64,000 nt of DNA, taken from positions 1,899,501 to 1,963,500 of the forward strand of contig NZ_FSRB01000001.1 in assembly GCF_900129635.1 (NCBI RefSeq), in the 5' to 3' direction. The notes under the pieces are model-generated. The model was not told the DNA's origin, searched no databases, and saw only the letters and a program-made list of their open reading frames with translations. Of the stretch, positions 34,979 to 45,100 are shown one piece after another. A program made the translations under genes and the position numbers. Source of the stretch: Singulisphaera sp. GP187. GTDB lineage: Bacteria > Planctomycetota > Planctomycetia > Isosphaerales > Isosphaeraceae. Every line of letters starts with the position of its first letter. Within the stretch, counting starts at the first letter, position 1.

Positions 34979-36241
34979 TCAGCGCGAAAGCGTCGACAGA
35001 TACTCGCGTGCCAGGTGCTGGACGTCAGGATCCCCATGGAGGTAATCCCTGATGGGTGGTACAACATCCGTCAAGGCGGCCTCGACCTCGCGGGCATCGA
35101 CGAAGCGTCGGTCGGGGTGGGCCAGACAGCGTTCGATCAGGCCGATCGAATGCGAATCGAGCTCCTTCGATCGGAGTCGCTCGGCAAAGTCGTACGGTGG
35201 TCGTTCGATTGCGCCGACCACGAGCTGATACCAAACAACGCCCAGGGCAAAGACATCATCCTGGGTCGCTTTCCGCTTCGCACCCCGCTGCTGGGCCTCC
35301 GGCGGCAGATAAAGGCCGGTTCCGACCACGCCGACGAGTGAGGCAAGTTGCGAGCCGCCGTCACGTTTTGAATCCACGACCTTGGCCAGGCCGAAGTCAC
35401 CGATCTTGATTCGGGGATCGGCTCCTTCGGTCAGGAGAATGTTGGCCGGCTTAATGTCACGGTGCGCGATCTCCTTGGCGTGAGCGGCGGCCAGGCCCGA
35501 TACGACCTGACGGATGATCTCGTGCGGCTCCAAGCGGGGACGTTGGGCTCGATCCTTGACGATCCACTCTTCGAGTGAGCCGCCGCCGAGATACTCAAGC
35601 GCCAGATAGGGGTACTCACAGTCCTCGGTCTGAACGTCCTCGAAGTCGACGATATGGTCGTGCTCCCCGAGGCGTTTCAAGATCGCCACCAGACTGTTCT
35701 GTTCGCGGCGGAGCCATTCTCCCGATCGATCATTCGTAAAAAACTTGAACGCCCGAGGTGTGGGATAGCCACGATTTTCAGCCATCCAGACTTCACCGAA
35801 GCTGCCCATTCCCAGGTGGCGGCGGAGAACCCAGGGCGAGCCTGGCGCCACCGACTCGCCCTGATGCCGGATCGGCTCTACACCAAGGAGCAGTAACTCA
35901 AGGAGCCGTTCGCTCCTGAAGTAGCTGCTATCCATCGGACCGCAAGCACTCCGCTGCCGGACGTTGCGGGCCATGTTGAGCATCATGCCAATCAACTCTT
36001 CGCGTTTTGCTTCCGGGATTCTGGAGTGCGAGTTGTTGAGAAATGCCTCCGCAGCAGCCCGACGGATGTCGGCATCGGTCACGGTCGCGATCTTCCCGAC
36101 CTGCCTTTCGATCTTCTCGGTCGAGTTCCTGAGACTCCATTTACTGACAACATCGACGACCCAATCCGAGACGCTTCCGGAGACAAGGGCGACGTCTTTC
36201 ACCGCCGAATATGCCTGGAAAAGTGCAATGATCAAATCCAT
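34979..36241 (-). CDS. cytosolic Ser/Thr protein kinase with helical N-terminal extension
   Basis: A 420-residue Hanks-type kinase. Residues 1-130 are mostly helical, with no match I recognise (RAAAEAFLNN, EELIGMMLNMARN). The kinase domain runs from about 137 to 395: Gly-rich loop LGMGSFGEVW (143-152), Lys166 in AFKFF, catalytic HRDIKPAN (260-267), DFGLAK (282-287), and a PPEA peptide-positioning motif. No transmembrane helix, PASTA or other sensor domain is present, so it should act in the cytosol. GGAG precedes the ATG by 7 nt. It converges with the FtsK-fusion gene, 56 bp apart, so it is not in its operon; a functional link is inference from proximity. Confidence 0.9.
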   Translation of the reverse strand: MDLIIALFQAYSAVKDVALVSGSVSDWVVDVVSKWSLRNSTEKIERQVGKIATVTDADIRRAAAEAFLNNSHSRIPEAKREELIGMMLNMARNVRQRSACGPMDSSYFRSERLLELLLLGVEPIRHQGESVAPGSPWVLRRHLGMGSFGEVWMAENRGYPTPRAFKFFTNDRSGEWLRREQNSLVAILKRLGEHDHIVDFEDVQTEDCEYPYLALEYLGGGSLEEWIVKDRAQRPRLEPHEIIRQVVSGLAAAHAKEIAHRDIKPANILLTEGADPRIKIGDFGLAKVVDSKRDGGSQLASLVGVVGTGLYLPPEAQQRGAKRKATQDDVFALGVVWYQLVVGAIERPPYDFAERLRSKELDSHSIGLIERCLAHPDRRFVDAREVEAALTDVVPPIRDYLHGDPDVQHLAREYLSTLSR

Positions 36242-36285
36242 GTTTCGACTCCAATCGCTTAAGCATCAAGGAAATAGGCATTTCA

Positions 36286-36315
36286 ATTTAAGACATAGTG
36301 GTGATTTCCAGTCAA
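36286..36315 (-). promoter_or_regulatory. candidate promoter of the kinase gene
   Basis: On the minus strand TTGACT (36315-36310) and TTAAAT (36291-36286) are separated by 18 bp and lie 45 nt upstream of the kinase ATG, inside a locally AT-rich patch. This is a good vegetative-sigma-type match by consensus only. Confidence 0.4.
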
Positions 36316-36524
36316 CGGACCACTCCCATTGTGCAAACCGCTTCACCCCAGAATCGGAATGCCTGCACACAAGGAGACCTCATGGACGGAGTCCTGTTCC
36401 GCCAAGATAAGCGGCATCGCCGACCCACTTTTCGCCATGGATGAGACCGAGGGACTTCGATAGCATTTCGAGGCGAAGACGACGGGCACCCTCACTGACC
36501 TGGCTTCAGCACGGAGTTGAATTG

Positions 36525-37568
36525 ATGCTCAGCCTCGCACTCGCAACCCTTCTCGCTCCGGCCTTACCCGCGCAGGCGGCGCCGATCATCCCCAAGACGT
36601 ACTATCGAACCTTTTCCCACGCACACCCGGTGCTGAGCCGGATCAAGCCGGGGGAGGCGGTTTCGACCCGGACGCTCGACTCGGGCGGGCAGGACGAAAA
36701 AGGGGTGCAACGCCACGAGCCGTACAACCCGCTCAATGGCCCATTCTTTGTCGAAGGGGCCGAACCGGGAGATGCGCTGGCGGTGACGATCACCAAGTTG
36801 GCCATGAATCGAGACTGGGGCTGGTCGGGGTTCCGGCTCGGCTTGTTCTCACTGACCCCGGAACACGTCGAGCACGTTTACTCGTCGAGCTACAAGCTCG
36901 ACCTGGTCCGCAAGGGGCGATCGAATCTCGTGCCTTGGGATCTTGACCTCACGCGAAAGACGGTTCGGCTCCGCGAGCCGATCAGCAAAAAACTGACGAT
37001 GGAGTTTCCCGCTCAGCCGATGCTCGGCTGCATTGGGGTCGCCGCGGCCGGAGACTTCGCCCCCACGTCGGGCCCGTCCGGTTCTTACGGGGGGAACCTC
37101 GATTACAACAAGATCGGCGAGGGCGCCACGGTCTACTTGCCGGTCAACCACCCGGGGGGCCTCCTGTTCGTCGGCGACGGTCATGCCTTGCAAGGGGACG
37201 GTGAGTCGACCGGCACCGGGATCGAAACCACCATGGACCTGGAGTTTGTGGTTCAGGTCAAGAAAGGGGTCAAGCTCTCCGGCCCGCGCGTCGAGACCGC
37301 CGACGAGATCATCAGCATCGGCTCGCAGGCCGAGTTCGCGAGCGCGCTCGACAACGGTCTCAAAATGGCCACCAGCGACATGGTCGATTGGCTCGTTCGC
37401 GACTATCAGTTGGAAGACTGGGCCGCGCATCTCTTGATCGGCTACCAAGGGAAGTACGAAGTGGTCACCGTCGCCGGCTCGATGGCGCTTTGCATTCCCA
37501 AGAAACGCCTGCCCGTACTCAAGGAGACGGCGGCCGATCCGGCGAAGGCGGGCGACACCCAGCCGTAG
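36525..37568 (+). CDS. exported acetamidase/formamidase family protein
   Basis: A 347-residue FmdA/AmdA-type protein preceded by a signal peptide (MLSLALATLLAPALPAQA). Family segments seen: NGPFFVEGAEPGDALAVTI, LGCIGVAAAG, and SGSYGGNLDYNKIGEGATVYLPVNHPGG (written in parts), which include the metal-binding region. Members hydrolyse short amides to acid and ammonia; secreted versions are of unknown substrate. The ATG at 36525 is chosen because GGAG lies 8 nt upstream and the signal peptide starts there, although the open frame begins at 36441. Confidence 0.88.
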   Translation: MLSLALATLLAPALPAQAAPIIPKTYYRTFSHAHPVLSRIKPGEAVSTRTLDSGGQDEKGVQRHEPYNPLNGPFFVEGAEPGDALAVTITKLAMNRDWGWSGFRLGLFSLTPEHVEHVYSSSYKLDLVRKGRSNLVPWDLDLTRKTVRLREPISKKLTMEFPAQPMLGCIGVAAAGDFAPTSGPSGSYGGNLDYNKIGEGATVYLPVNHPGGLLFVGDGHALQGDGESTGTGIETTMDLEFVVQVKKGVKLSGPRVETADEIISIGSQAEFASALDNGLKMATSDMVDWLVRDYQLEDWAAHLLIGYQGKYEVVTVAGSMALCIPKKRLPVLKETAADPAKAGDTQP

Positions 37569-37771
37569 TGCGGGAACACGGTGAGGCGGGCGTTCCCATA
37601 ACTCGCGCCCGTCTCGCCGGTGCCGAAGCTTCGAGTTTGGGGTGAAACGAGCGAGCCGCCTCCTTTCCCAGGGCTTACCCATCTGCTTCAATGACGGTCG
37701 AGGACTTGCCTCGACGGCGAGTCGAGGACGATGACCGAACGATTCAGGTTGCGGCCGAGGACGTCAAAGCC

Positions 37772-38845
37772 ATGTTGCCTCTCAAGCTCCGATATGCCTT
37801 GACCGTCGTATCCATCGCGGCGGGGTTCACCGGGAGTCGGTCCGCGACGTTCGGAGCCGACGCCCAGCCTGAGCAACCCGGCGTCGTTAAATCGGAATTC
37901 ATTTACGAATCGGCTTCCTTTCCGAAGTGTCATGCGTCGACGATCGCCGAGTCGAACGGACGGCTCGTCGCGTCCTGGTTCGGCGGGACCGACGAGGGGA
38001 AACCGGACGTGGGAATCTGGGTCGCCAGCCATGACGGCAAGACCTGGACCAAGCCGGTCGAAGTGGCCAACGGAATCGACGGGGACAAGCGCTACCCGTG
38101 CTGGAACCCCGTGCTGTTCCAACCCAAGAAGGGGCCGCTGCTCCTCTTCTACAAGGTAGGCCCTTCCCCCTCGGACTGGTGGGGGATGCTCACGACCTCC
38201 GACGATGCGGGGCAAACCTGGTCGGCCCCGCGCCGATTGCCTGCCCCCTTCTTGGGCCCGATCAAGAACAAGCCGATCCAGTTGTCCCAGGGGGATCTAC
38301 TCTGTCCGTCGAGCACGGAAGACCATGGGTGGAGGGTCTTCTTCGAACGCACCTCCGACCTCGGCCTCCATTGGGAACTGATCGGTCCGATCAATGACGG
38401 TGTCACCTTCGGCGCGATTCAACCCACGCTCTTGACCTATCGCGATGGTCGCTTGCAAGCGCTCTCCCGCACCAAGCAGGCCAAAGTGGTGGAATCCTGG
38501 TCGTCGGATCAGGGCAAGACCTGGAGCGAACTCGCCGCGACCACACTGCCCAACCCCAACTCGGGGATCGACGGCGTGACGCTCGCCGACGGACGTCAGC
38601 TTCTTGTGTACAACCACACCCGTCGTGGCCGCAGCCCGCTGAATGTCGCGGTCTCCGAAGATGGCCAAGCCTGGCGCTCCGCCTTGATTCTCGAAGCGCA
38701 ACCCGGTGAATATTCTTATCCCGCCGTGATCCAGGCTGCCGACGGCCTCGTGCATGTGACCTATACCTCGAACCGTACCCGAATCCGCCACGTGGTGGTC
38801 GACCCGACGAAGCTGATCTTGAGCGATCTGCCGGTTACCCCGTAG
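37772..38845 (+). CDS. exported sialidase-like BNR-repeat protein
   Basis: A 357-residue six-bladed propeller of the sialidase/neuraminidase superfamily. At least five Asp-box motifs (S-x-D-x-G-x-x-W type) are visible: SHDGKTW, SDDAGQTW, TSDLGLHW, SSDQGKTW and SEDGQAW. An N-terminal signal-like segment starts at the ATG 37772. Planctomycete members of this group are usually annotated as exo-alpha-sialidases, but the catalytic Arg triad was not verified, so another glycan substrate is possible. Same strand as the acetamidase gene, 204 bp downstream. Confidence 0.82.
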   Translation: MLPLKLRYALTVVSIAAGFTGSRSATFGADAQPEQPGVVKSEFIYESASFPKCHASTIAESNGRLVASWFGGTDEGKPDVGIWVASHDGKTWTKPVEVANGIDGDKRYPCWNPVLFQPKKGPLLLFYKVGPSPSDWWGMLTTSDDAGQTWSAPRRLPAPFLGPIKNKPIQLSQGDLLCPSSTEDHGWRVFFERTSDLGLHWELIGPINDGVTFGAIQPTLLTYRDGRLQALSRTKQAKVVESWSSDQGKTWSELAATTLPNPNSGIDGVTLADGRQLLVYNHTRRGRSPLNVAVSEDGQAWRSALILEAQPGEYSYPAVIQAADGLVHVTYTSNRTRIRHVVVDPTKLILSDLPVTP

Positions 38846-38926
38846 CTGTTCAGGCGAGGCCGATATCCGGAGCAGGCAGGTTTGGCATTTCCGGTGCCAC
38901 TCGCTCGATTTGAGCAGGCGTTAAGC

Positions 38927-38954
38927 TTGCAAACGCCGCGCCGATGATTACAAT
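38927..38954 (+). promoter_or_regulatory. candidate promoter of the TPR/alpha-CTD gene
   Basis: TTGCAA (38927-38932) and TACAAT (38949-38954) are separated by 16 bp, 135 bp upstream of the start at 39090. Consensus match only. Confidence 0.3.
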
Positions 38955-39089
38955 CTACGGTTTGCCTCCGACCGGTTCCGGGCCGAGACATTCTGCCCAC
39001 TCGTGATTTCGAGTGGGGCGATCGGTGGGACATCGTGAGCCAGATGAATCGTCTGTGGGCATGCCCATGGCTGAGGGAGAGTGAGACGG

Positions 39090-40424
39090 ATGGCCGAGTT
39101 AATGACCACCGACGTGAGGGCGCTCCTGGATCGCCAACCTTTTGACCACTCGGCCGTGGCCGACTTGCGCGAGGTCCTCGGTCGGGACCCCTCGCGATAT
39201 CGGACGCTCCGTGACGCCGTCGCGGCCATGAAAGAGCGCGAGAAGGAGGATATGAAGCCCGACATCTACCTGCGGGTGGGCTTGGGCGAGGTCCTGCTCG
39301 GTCGTTACACGAAGGGGCTGGAGCAACTCAACAAGGCTGGCGACGTCGGTCTGGCTCACTTCCATCGTGGAATTGCTCTGGCGAATCTCCAGCGCTGGTC
39401 GGACGCCGCCCTGGCGTTTGCCGCCGCCTCGGCTGCCGGGTACGACACCAAGCAAGCCGACCTCCACCGTGCCGGAGCCCTGAGACGCGGGGGACACGTC
39501 GAAGAGGCGCAGGCGATCCTTGCCGGGCTCGAAAAGCTGGACGGAAGCTCGGCCGAATACCACTATCAGCGCGGTAGTCTGCTGGCGGCCGACGGCGAGC
39601 TGGCCGACGCGTCGGTCGAGTTCGAGAAGGCACTCAGCCTCGATCGCGATCATACCGGCGCCTTGTTCGAGCTGGCCTACATCAACGACCTCTTCGGCAA
39701 CGACGAGACGGCCGTCGAGTATTACAAACGGTGCACCCAGCGTCCTCCGGTCCCGTTGGCCGCCTTGATCAACCTCGGGGTACTCTACGAGGATGAGATG
39801 CGGTTCCGCGAGGCCGAAGCCTGCTACCGCCAGGTGCTTGCGTTCGACCCGAACCACCCGCGTGCTCGGCTCTTCTTCAAAGATTGCCGCGCCAGCAAGG
39901 ATATGTATTACGACGAGGAAGCCGAGCGCGGATTTACCGTGCTGAAGCAGCTCCTCGAGATTCCGGTCACCGACTTCGAGCTCTCCGTCCGGAGTCGAAA
40001 CTGCCTGCGGAAGATGAACATCCGGACGCTGGGCGACTTGACCCGGACGACCGAGGCCGCCTTGCTCGCGAGCAAGAACTTCGGCGAGACCTCGCTCTCC
40101 GAAATCAAGGAGATGATGACCTCCAAAGGTCTCCGGCTCGGGATGGCACTCGAAGGGGGCGAGCGGACCACCAACGACTTGCGGGCCGAGCCGATCGAAG
40201 AGCTTTCCCAGGAGGAGAAGGCGCTTCTGGCGAAGTCCATCAACGATCTCAACCTCTCGGTCAGAGCACGCAAGTGCATGACCAAGCTTGGGATTCAGAC
40301 TGTCGGCGAGTTGATCATTCACACCGGCGACGAGTTGATGGAGTGCAAGAACTTCGGCGTCACCTCACTCAACGAGGTCCGCGAGAAGCTGACCGAGTTC
40401 AACCTGAAACTCAAGAACGAGTAA
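39090..40424 (+). CDS. TPR protein with two RNA polymerase alpha C-terminal-domain-like modules
   Basis: A 444-residue protein. The N-terminal about 280 residues are tetratricopeptide-like helical repeats. Two helix-hairpin-helix modules follow that closely resemble the RpoA alpha-CTD: about 296-345 (FELSVRSRNCL ... GETSLSEIKEMM, then LGMALE as in RpoA) and about 387-436 (LNLSVRARKCM ... GVTSLNEVREKL). The Arg and Asn-Cys-Leu positions that contact UP-element DNA in RpoA are kept in the first copy. No RpoA N-terminal assembly domain is present. It may tether proteins to promoter DNA, sigma or transcription factors. GAGGGAGA precedes the ATG at 39090. The tgt gene starts 9 bp downstream, so they are likely cotranscribed. 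Confidence 0.87.
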   Translation: MAELMTTDVRALLDRQPFDHSAVADLREVLGRDPSRYRTLRDAVAAMKEREKEDMKPDIYLRVGLGEVLLGRYTKGLEQLNKAGDVGLAHFHRGIALANLQRWSDAALAFAAASAAGYDTKQADLHRAGALRRGGHVEEAQAILAGLEKLDGSSAEYHYQRGSLLAADGELADASVEFEKALSLDRDHTGALFELAYINDLFGNDETAVEYYKRCTQRPPVPLAALINLGVLYEDEMRFREAEACYRQVLAFDPNHPRARLFFKDCRASKDMYYDEEAERGFTVLKQLLEIPVTDFELSVRSRNCLRKMNIRTLGDLTRTTEAALLASKNFGETSLSEIKEMMTSKGLRLGMALEGGERTTNDLRAEPIEELSQEEKALLAKSINDLNLSVRARKCMTKLGIQTVGELIIHTGDELMECKNFGVTSLNEVREKLTEFNLKLKNE

Positions 40425-40433
40425 GTCGCGCCG

Positions 40434-41549
40434 TTGTCACGACCGGTTGAATTCCAGGTTTTGCACCGCGACCCCGCCTCTTTGGCACGGCGGGGTCGAT
40501 TAGTCACGCCTCACGGTTCCGTGGAAACGCCGGCATTTATGCCGGTCGGCACGCAAGCGACCGTGAAAGGACTGACCCCCGACCAACTCCGCGCCACGGG
40601 CACCTCCATGCTTCTGGCCAACACCTATCACCTTGCCCTCCGGCCTGGTGAAGCGGTGGTGGCTCAACTCGGGGGACTCCATCGGTTCATGGGGTGGGAC
40701 GGCCCGATCCTGACGGATTCGGGGGGGTTTCAAGTCTTCAGCCTCGCCGCGCGCTCGAAAATCACCGAAGCCGGGGTCGCGTTTCGGTCGCACATCGACG
40801 GGCGTTTGCTCGAGCTCTCCCCCGAGTCGGCGGTCAAGATTCAGGAAGCGCTCGGCGCGGACGTGGCGATGTGCTTCGACGAGTGCCCGGCGCTCCCCGC
40901 GTCCAAGGAAACGATCGCCAGCGCGGTCGGACGGACCGTGCGCTGGGCCCGGCGTTGCAAGGAGGCGCATACACGACGCGATCAAGCCCTGTTCGGGATC
41001 GTGCAAGGGGGGAGCCACGCCGACCTCCGCGGCGAATGCGCGGAGGCACTCGTCGCCCTTGATTTCGACGGCTATGCCGTCGGTGGAGTGAGCGTCGGAG
41101 AGAGCCGCGAGCAGGTGCGCGAGGCCTTGCGCGTGACGACGCCCTGGCTTCCCGAGGATCGGCCCCGCTACCTGATGGGGGTGGGACGACCTCAAGACAT
41201 TCTCGACGCCGTGGCGACCGGCATCGACATGTTCGATTGCGTCCTGCCCACTCGGAACGGCCGAAATGCAACCTGCCTCACGGGTTCGGGCCAAGTCAAG
41301 CTTCGCAACGCCGCGCACCGGCTCGATCCCGGACCGGTCGAGGAGGGATGCGACTGCTTCGCCTGCCGGAATTTCAGCCGCGCCTACCTGCGTCATCTGT
41401 TCATGGCGAAGGAGATGCTCGGCCCAATCCTGGCGTCGATCCACAACGTGGCTTACCTGCATCGCTTGACCCGGCAGATTCGCGAGGCGATTACCGAGGA
41501 GCGATTCGTCCAATTCAGGCTGGAAGTTCTTGAAGCACTGGGACCATAG
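40434..41549 (+). CDS. tgt: tRNA-guanine transglycosylase
   Basis: A 371-residue Tgt that swaps guanine-34 of GUN anticodons for preQ1 in queuosine synthesis. Seen: FMPVGTQATVKGLTP, the catalytic DSGGFQVFSL, the substrate loop GIVQGGSHADLR, YLMGVGRPQDI, and DCVLPTRNGRNA with the nucleophile Asp region. The zinc site CDCFACRNFSRAYLRHLF near the C-terminus is complete. The first usable start is TTG 40434, 9 bp after the TPR/alpha-CTD gene. The tgt-yajC-secD-secF order is conserved widely in bacteria. Confidence 0.95.
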   Translation: MSRPVEFQVLHRDPASLARRGRLVTPHGSVETPAFMPVGTQATVKGLTPDQLRATGTSMLLANTYHLALRPGEAVVAQLGGLHRFMGWDGPILTDSGGFQVFSLAARSKITEAGVAFRSHIDGRLLELSPESAVKIQEALGADVAMCFDECPALPASKETIASAVGRTVRWARRCKEAHTRRDQALFGIVQGGSHADLRGECAEALVALDFDGYAVGGVSVGESREQVREALRVTTPWLPEDRPRYLMGVGRPQDILDAVATGIDMFDCVLPTRNGRNATCLTGSGQVKLRNAAHRLDPGPVEEGCDCFACRNFSRAYLRHLFMAKEMLGPILASIHNVAYLHRLTRQIREAITEERFVQFRLEVLEALGP

Positions 41550-41656
41550 CGGTTAGATTGCTGGTGAGGGGGGGTGGGCTCGTACGTCGGAGCCTACGAC
41601 TGATCCGGCGCATCGACCGCTCACGATCTTCACCCGCGATTCCACGGACCTAATCA

Positions 41657-42031
41657 ATGCCCTCTTTGCTTGCCGCGATCCCATTGCTCTTTGCCCAGGG
41701 GCCTGCCGCTGCCAACCCCAAAGATGGGGTCTCGAGCACCCTGAATCTTCTGCCTTACGTGCTCATCTTCGTCCTCTGGGGCTATTTCCTCCTGATTCGG
41801 CCCCCACAGCAGTTAGAAAAGAAACGACGGCAGATGATCGCCTCGCTGAAGAAGAACGACAAGATCATCACGACCGGTGGGCTCTACGCCACCGTCTCCT
41901 CGATTGACCCCGACCAAGATCGGATCGTCTTGCGCGTCGATGACGATCGTGGAGTCAAGCTGACCTTCAGCAAGTCGGTCGTGGGACGTCTGATTGAGCC
42001 CACGACCGAGAAATCCGCGGATTCCGCCTGA
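41657..42031 (+). CDS. yajC: preprotein translocase subunit YajC
   Basis: A 124-residue protein with one transmembrane helix (about 32-52) followed by the family core IRPPQQLEKKRRQMIASLKK and a cytosolic domain with DKIITTGGLYATVSSI. YajC associates with SecDF at the membrane. It sits in the conserved tgt-yajC-secDF order. Confidence 0.93.
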   Translation: MPSLLAAIPLLFAQGPAAANPKDGVSSTLNLLPYVLIFVLWGYFLLIRPPQQLEKKRRQMIASLKKNDKIITTGGLYATVSSIDPDQDRIVLRVDDDRGVKLTFSKSVVGRLIEPTTEKSADSA

Positions 42032-42169
42032 GAGACATTCTCCTCGATTTCGACCGACGGTCGGTACGCAGCCCAACGTTCGAAGAATGGCCGGTCGTCT
42101 CGGCCGATGCGGAATGCCTCTCATTTTAATCTTCGAAACGACCTTGCCTTTAGCCGTTAGGAATTCGCA

Positions 42170-45100
42170 ATGTTAGCGATCGGCTACGTCATCGCCGCCT
42201 CTCTGTTTCTCAGCGTCCTCTATGCCTTGTACGGCTTGGCCGTGGGGCATAAGCTCCACCTCAAGATTGGCGTGATCGCGAGCTTTACGTTCGCGGGCTT
42301 GCTGGCGATGTGGCCGCCATCGGAAAAGTTGAAGCTGGGAATCGACCTCTCCGGCGGAACGATCCTCGTCTACGAAGCCGTCAAAGAGAATTTGACGTCC
42401 AACTTCAACATGGACGAGTTGATCTCGGCGCTCAAGCATCGCGTCGATCCCCAGGGGGTCAAAGAAATCCCGATCCGCAAGATCGGCAGCAATCGGCTGG
42501 AAATCATCCTCCCCGCCGATGAGGACGTCGATGAGGTGAAACGGTTGCTGACCGACGTCGGCGCGCTCGAGTTCCGGATCCTCGCGAATCGGAAACACGA
42601 TCAGGCCGCCACCGAACGGGCACTCGGCCCCAATGGTCGGACCCGGCCGCCCGCCCGGTTCAAATGGGCGCGGTTGGGCGAGGTGGCCACGGGAACCAAT
42701 CCCACCTTCACCGACACGACGATCACCGATGTTAGCCAAGACTGGAAGAAGAACCGGTACGCCGGGATCGAAATCGTACTGACCGGCAAGGACGCGTCCG
42801 GCAACGAACAAACGGTTCCGGTCAAGATCGACCGCAACACGTCCAACGAGATCTACTTGGCCAACCCACACGGCCTGCGTTCGATCTCCGCATATCGCAT
42901 TGATTATAACCCGAGCAGCATCCAAGCCGGCGATCCGAACAGTCCCCGCCCCGCCGACCCGATCATTCGCGAGGACCGAATCGGGCCCGGACTCATCGAA
43001 CGATCGATCCTCGTCAACATCGATCGTCAGGATGTGACCGGCCGCTATCTGTCCCGCGCCTATGCCACCCAGGACGAACGACTCCAGCCCGCCGTCGGGT
43101 TCGTCTTCAAGCGCGAAGGGGCGAGAAAGTTCGGCCAGTTGACTCGGGAGCACCTCCCCGAGGAAGGGGACGCGTTCAAGTATCAACTGGCGATTCTCCT
43201 CGACAACCTGGTTATGTCGGCCCCCTCGATCAACTCCGAGATCCGCGAGTCAGGGATCATCGAAGGCGGAGGACAAGGGTTCCGACCCAAGGAAGTCGAC
43301 TACCTGATCCGGATCCTCCAGGAAGGCAGCCTGCCGGCGAGCCTGAACCCCAACCCGCTCCAAGAGGAGAAGGTGGGACCGACCTTGGGTGAGGATACGA
43401 TCGCCAAGGGGGTTCGCGCCCTCTGGGTTTCGATGCTGGTTGTGCCGATCTTCATGGTCGTGTACTACCGGTTCGCCGGTGTGGTCGCTGTCTTCGCGCT
43501 CGTTCTCAACATGATCTTGTTAATTGGCTCGATGGCCTTCATGCAGTCGACGTTCTCGTTGCCGGGTCTCGCCGGCCTCGCGTTGACGATCGGTATGGCG
43601 GTCGATGCCAACGTGCTCGTGTTCGAGCGCATGCGTGAGGAAAAGGAGCGTGGAGCCAGTCTGGCCCAGCAGATCCGCAACGGCTTCAACCGCGCCTGGG
43701 TGACGATCTTCGACTCGCACGTGACCAACTTGCTCTCGAGCCTCGTGCTCTGGATCGTTGGTACGGAAGAGGTGAAGGGCTTTGCCTTGACGATGATCAT
43801 CGGCATGCTCTGGAACCTGTTCACGGCGGTCTTCGTCTCGCGCGTCATCTTCGAGATCTTCTACCAGCAAGGTTGGATCAAGAAGCTGACCATGATGAAG
43901 CTGATGGACAAGTCGAACTTCGACTTCATCAGCCCGCGCCACTATTGCATGGCGGTGTCCACAATCCTGATCGTCCTCGGCCTGGGCGCGACCTTTCTCC
44001 GCGGTCAGAGCATGTACAACATCGACTTCACGGGCGGTACCCTGGTTACGATCCGCCTCAACGAAGAGGATCCCGACGTCAAGTCGCTTTCCGATTCGGC
44101 TCGGTCGAACTTCGTCCGCGAAAAAGCCGGCGTGCTGCCCGACGTGACGGTGGAAAGCTTGAAGGTCGGCCAAGCCAAGACGTTCAATCGATTCAACATC
44201 CGTACCACCGAGCAGAACCCGAATCACGTCAAGGACACGATCCTCAAGGCGTTCGGCAAGAGTCTCGAGCGGGTGACGATGACCTTTGGCCCGAGCAAGC
44301 CGATTGTCGCGGCGGCGGCTCCGGCTCCGGCTCCGACCGACGCGTCGAAGACGGCGGTTGTCGACCGGTTTGCCGACGGTAGGCAGTACGAGCTCAAGTT
44401 CAATACGATTACGTTCAACGGCTCACTCCCGCCTGCCCAGGTTGTGTCCACGATCTTCGCCAATGATGTTCTGGCCAAGGACAAGATCGCGAACCCGACA
44501 TCGCGGTTCGAAATCCTCGGGGCCAAGCGTGGCGAGGATCCCAAGACGATGATCCTTCGCACGGATCTTGAACCCGACGTGGCGGAGAAGGAACTCAAAA
44601 CGCTGGCCGCCGCACTTCAGGACAACCGTGACATGCTCTTCGAGCGGATCACGAACTTCGGAGGGACGGTGGCCAGCGAGACGCGTACCCTGGCCTTGAT
44701 CGCCACGGTCGCCAGTTGGTTGATCATCATCGCCTACCTCTGGTTCCGGTTTAAGTCGCTGATCTACGGGCTCGCAGCGGTGCTCGCGGTCGTTCACGAC
44801 GTGTTGTTCACCTTGGGGGCCGTGGCCGCGAGCTACTGGGTCGCCCAGATTCCAGGCGTTCGCGAGTATCTCCTCATCGAACCGTTCAAGATCGACCTGC
44901 CGATGATCGCGGCGTTCTTGACCTTGATCGGGTTCTCGGTCAACGACACGATCGTCATCTTCGACCGGATCCGTGAGTTGAAGGGGAAGACTCCGCACCT
45001 GACGATGAAGATGCTCAACGACGCCATCAACCAGACGTTGAGCCGGACGATTCTCACGTCGTTCACCGCCTGGCTCGTCGTGTTCATCCTCTACATCATG

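Noticed and set aside
30860..36241. BREX or Dnd/Dpt defence locus
   Set aside because: A kinase plus ATPases resembles parts of type II BREX and DptH, but PglX-type methylase, PglZ, DndABCDE and DptFG counterparts are absent from the neighbourhood, so the name is not justified.
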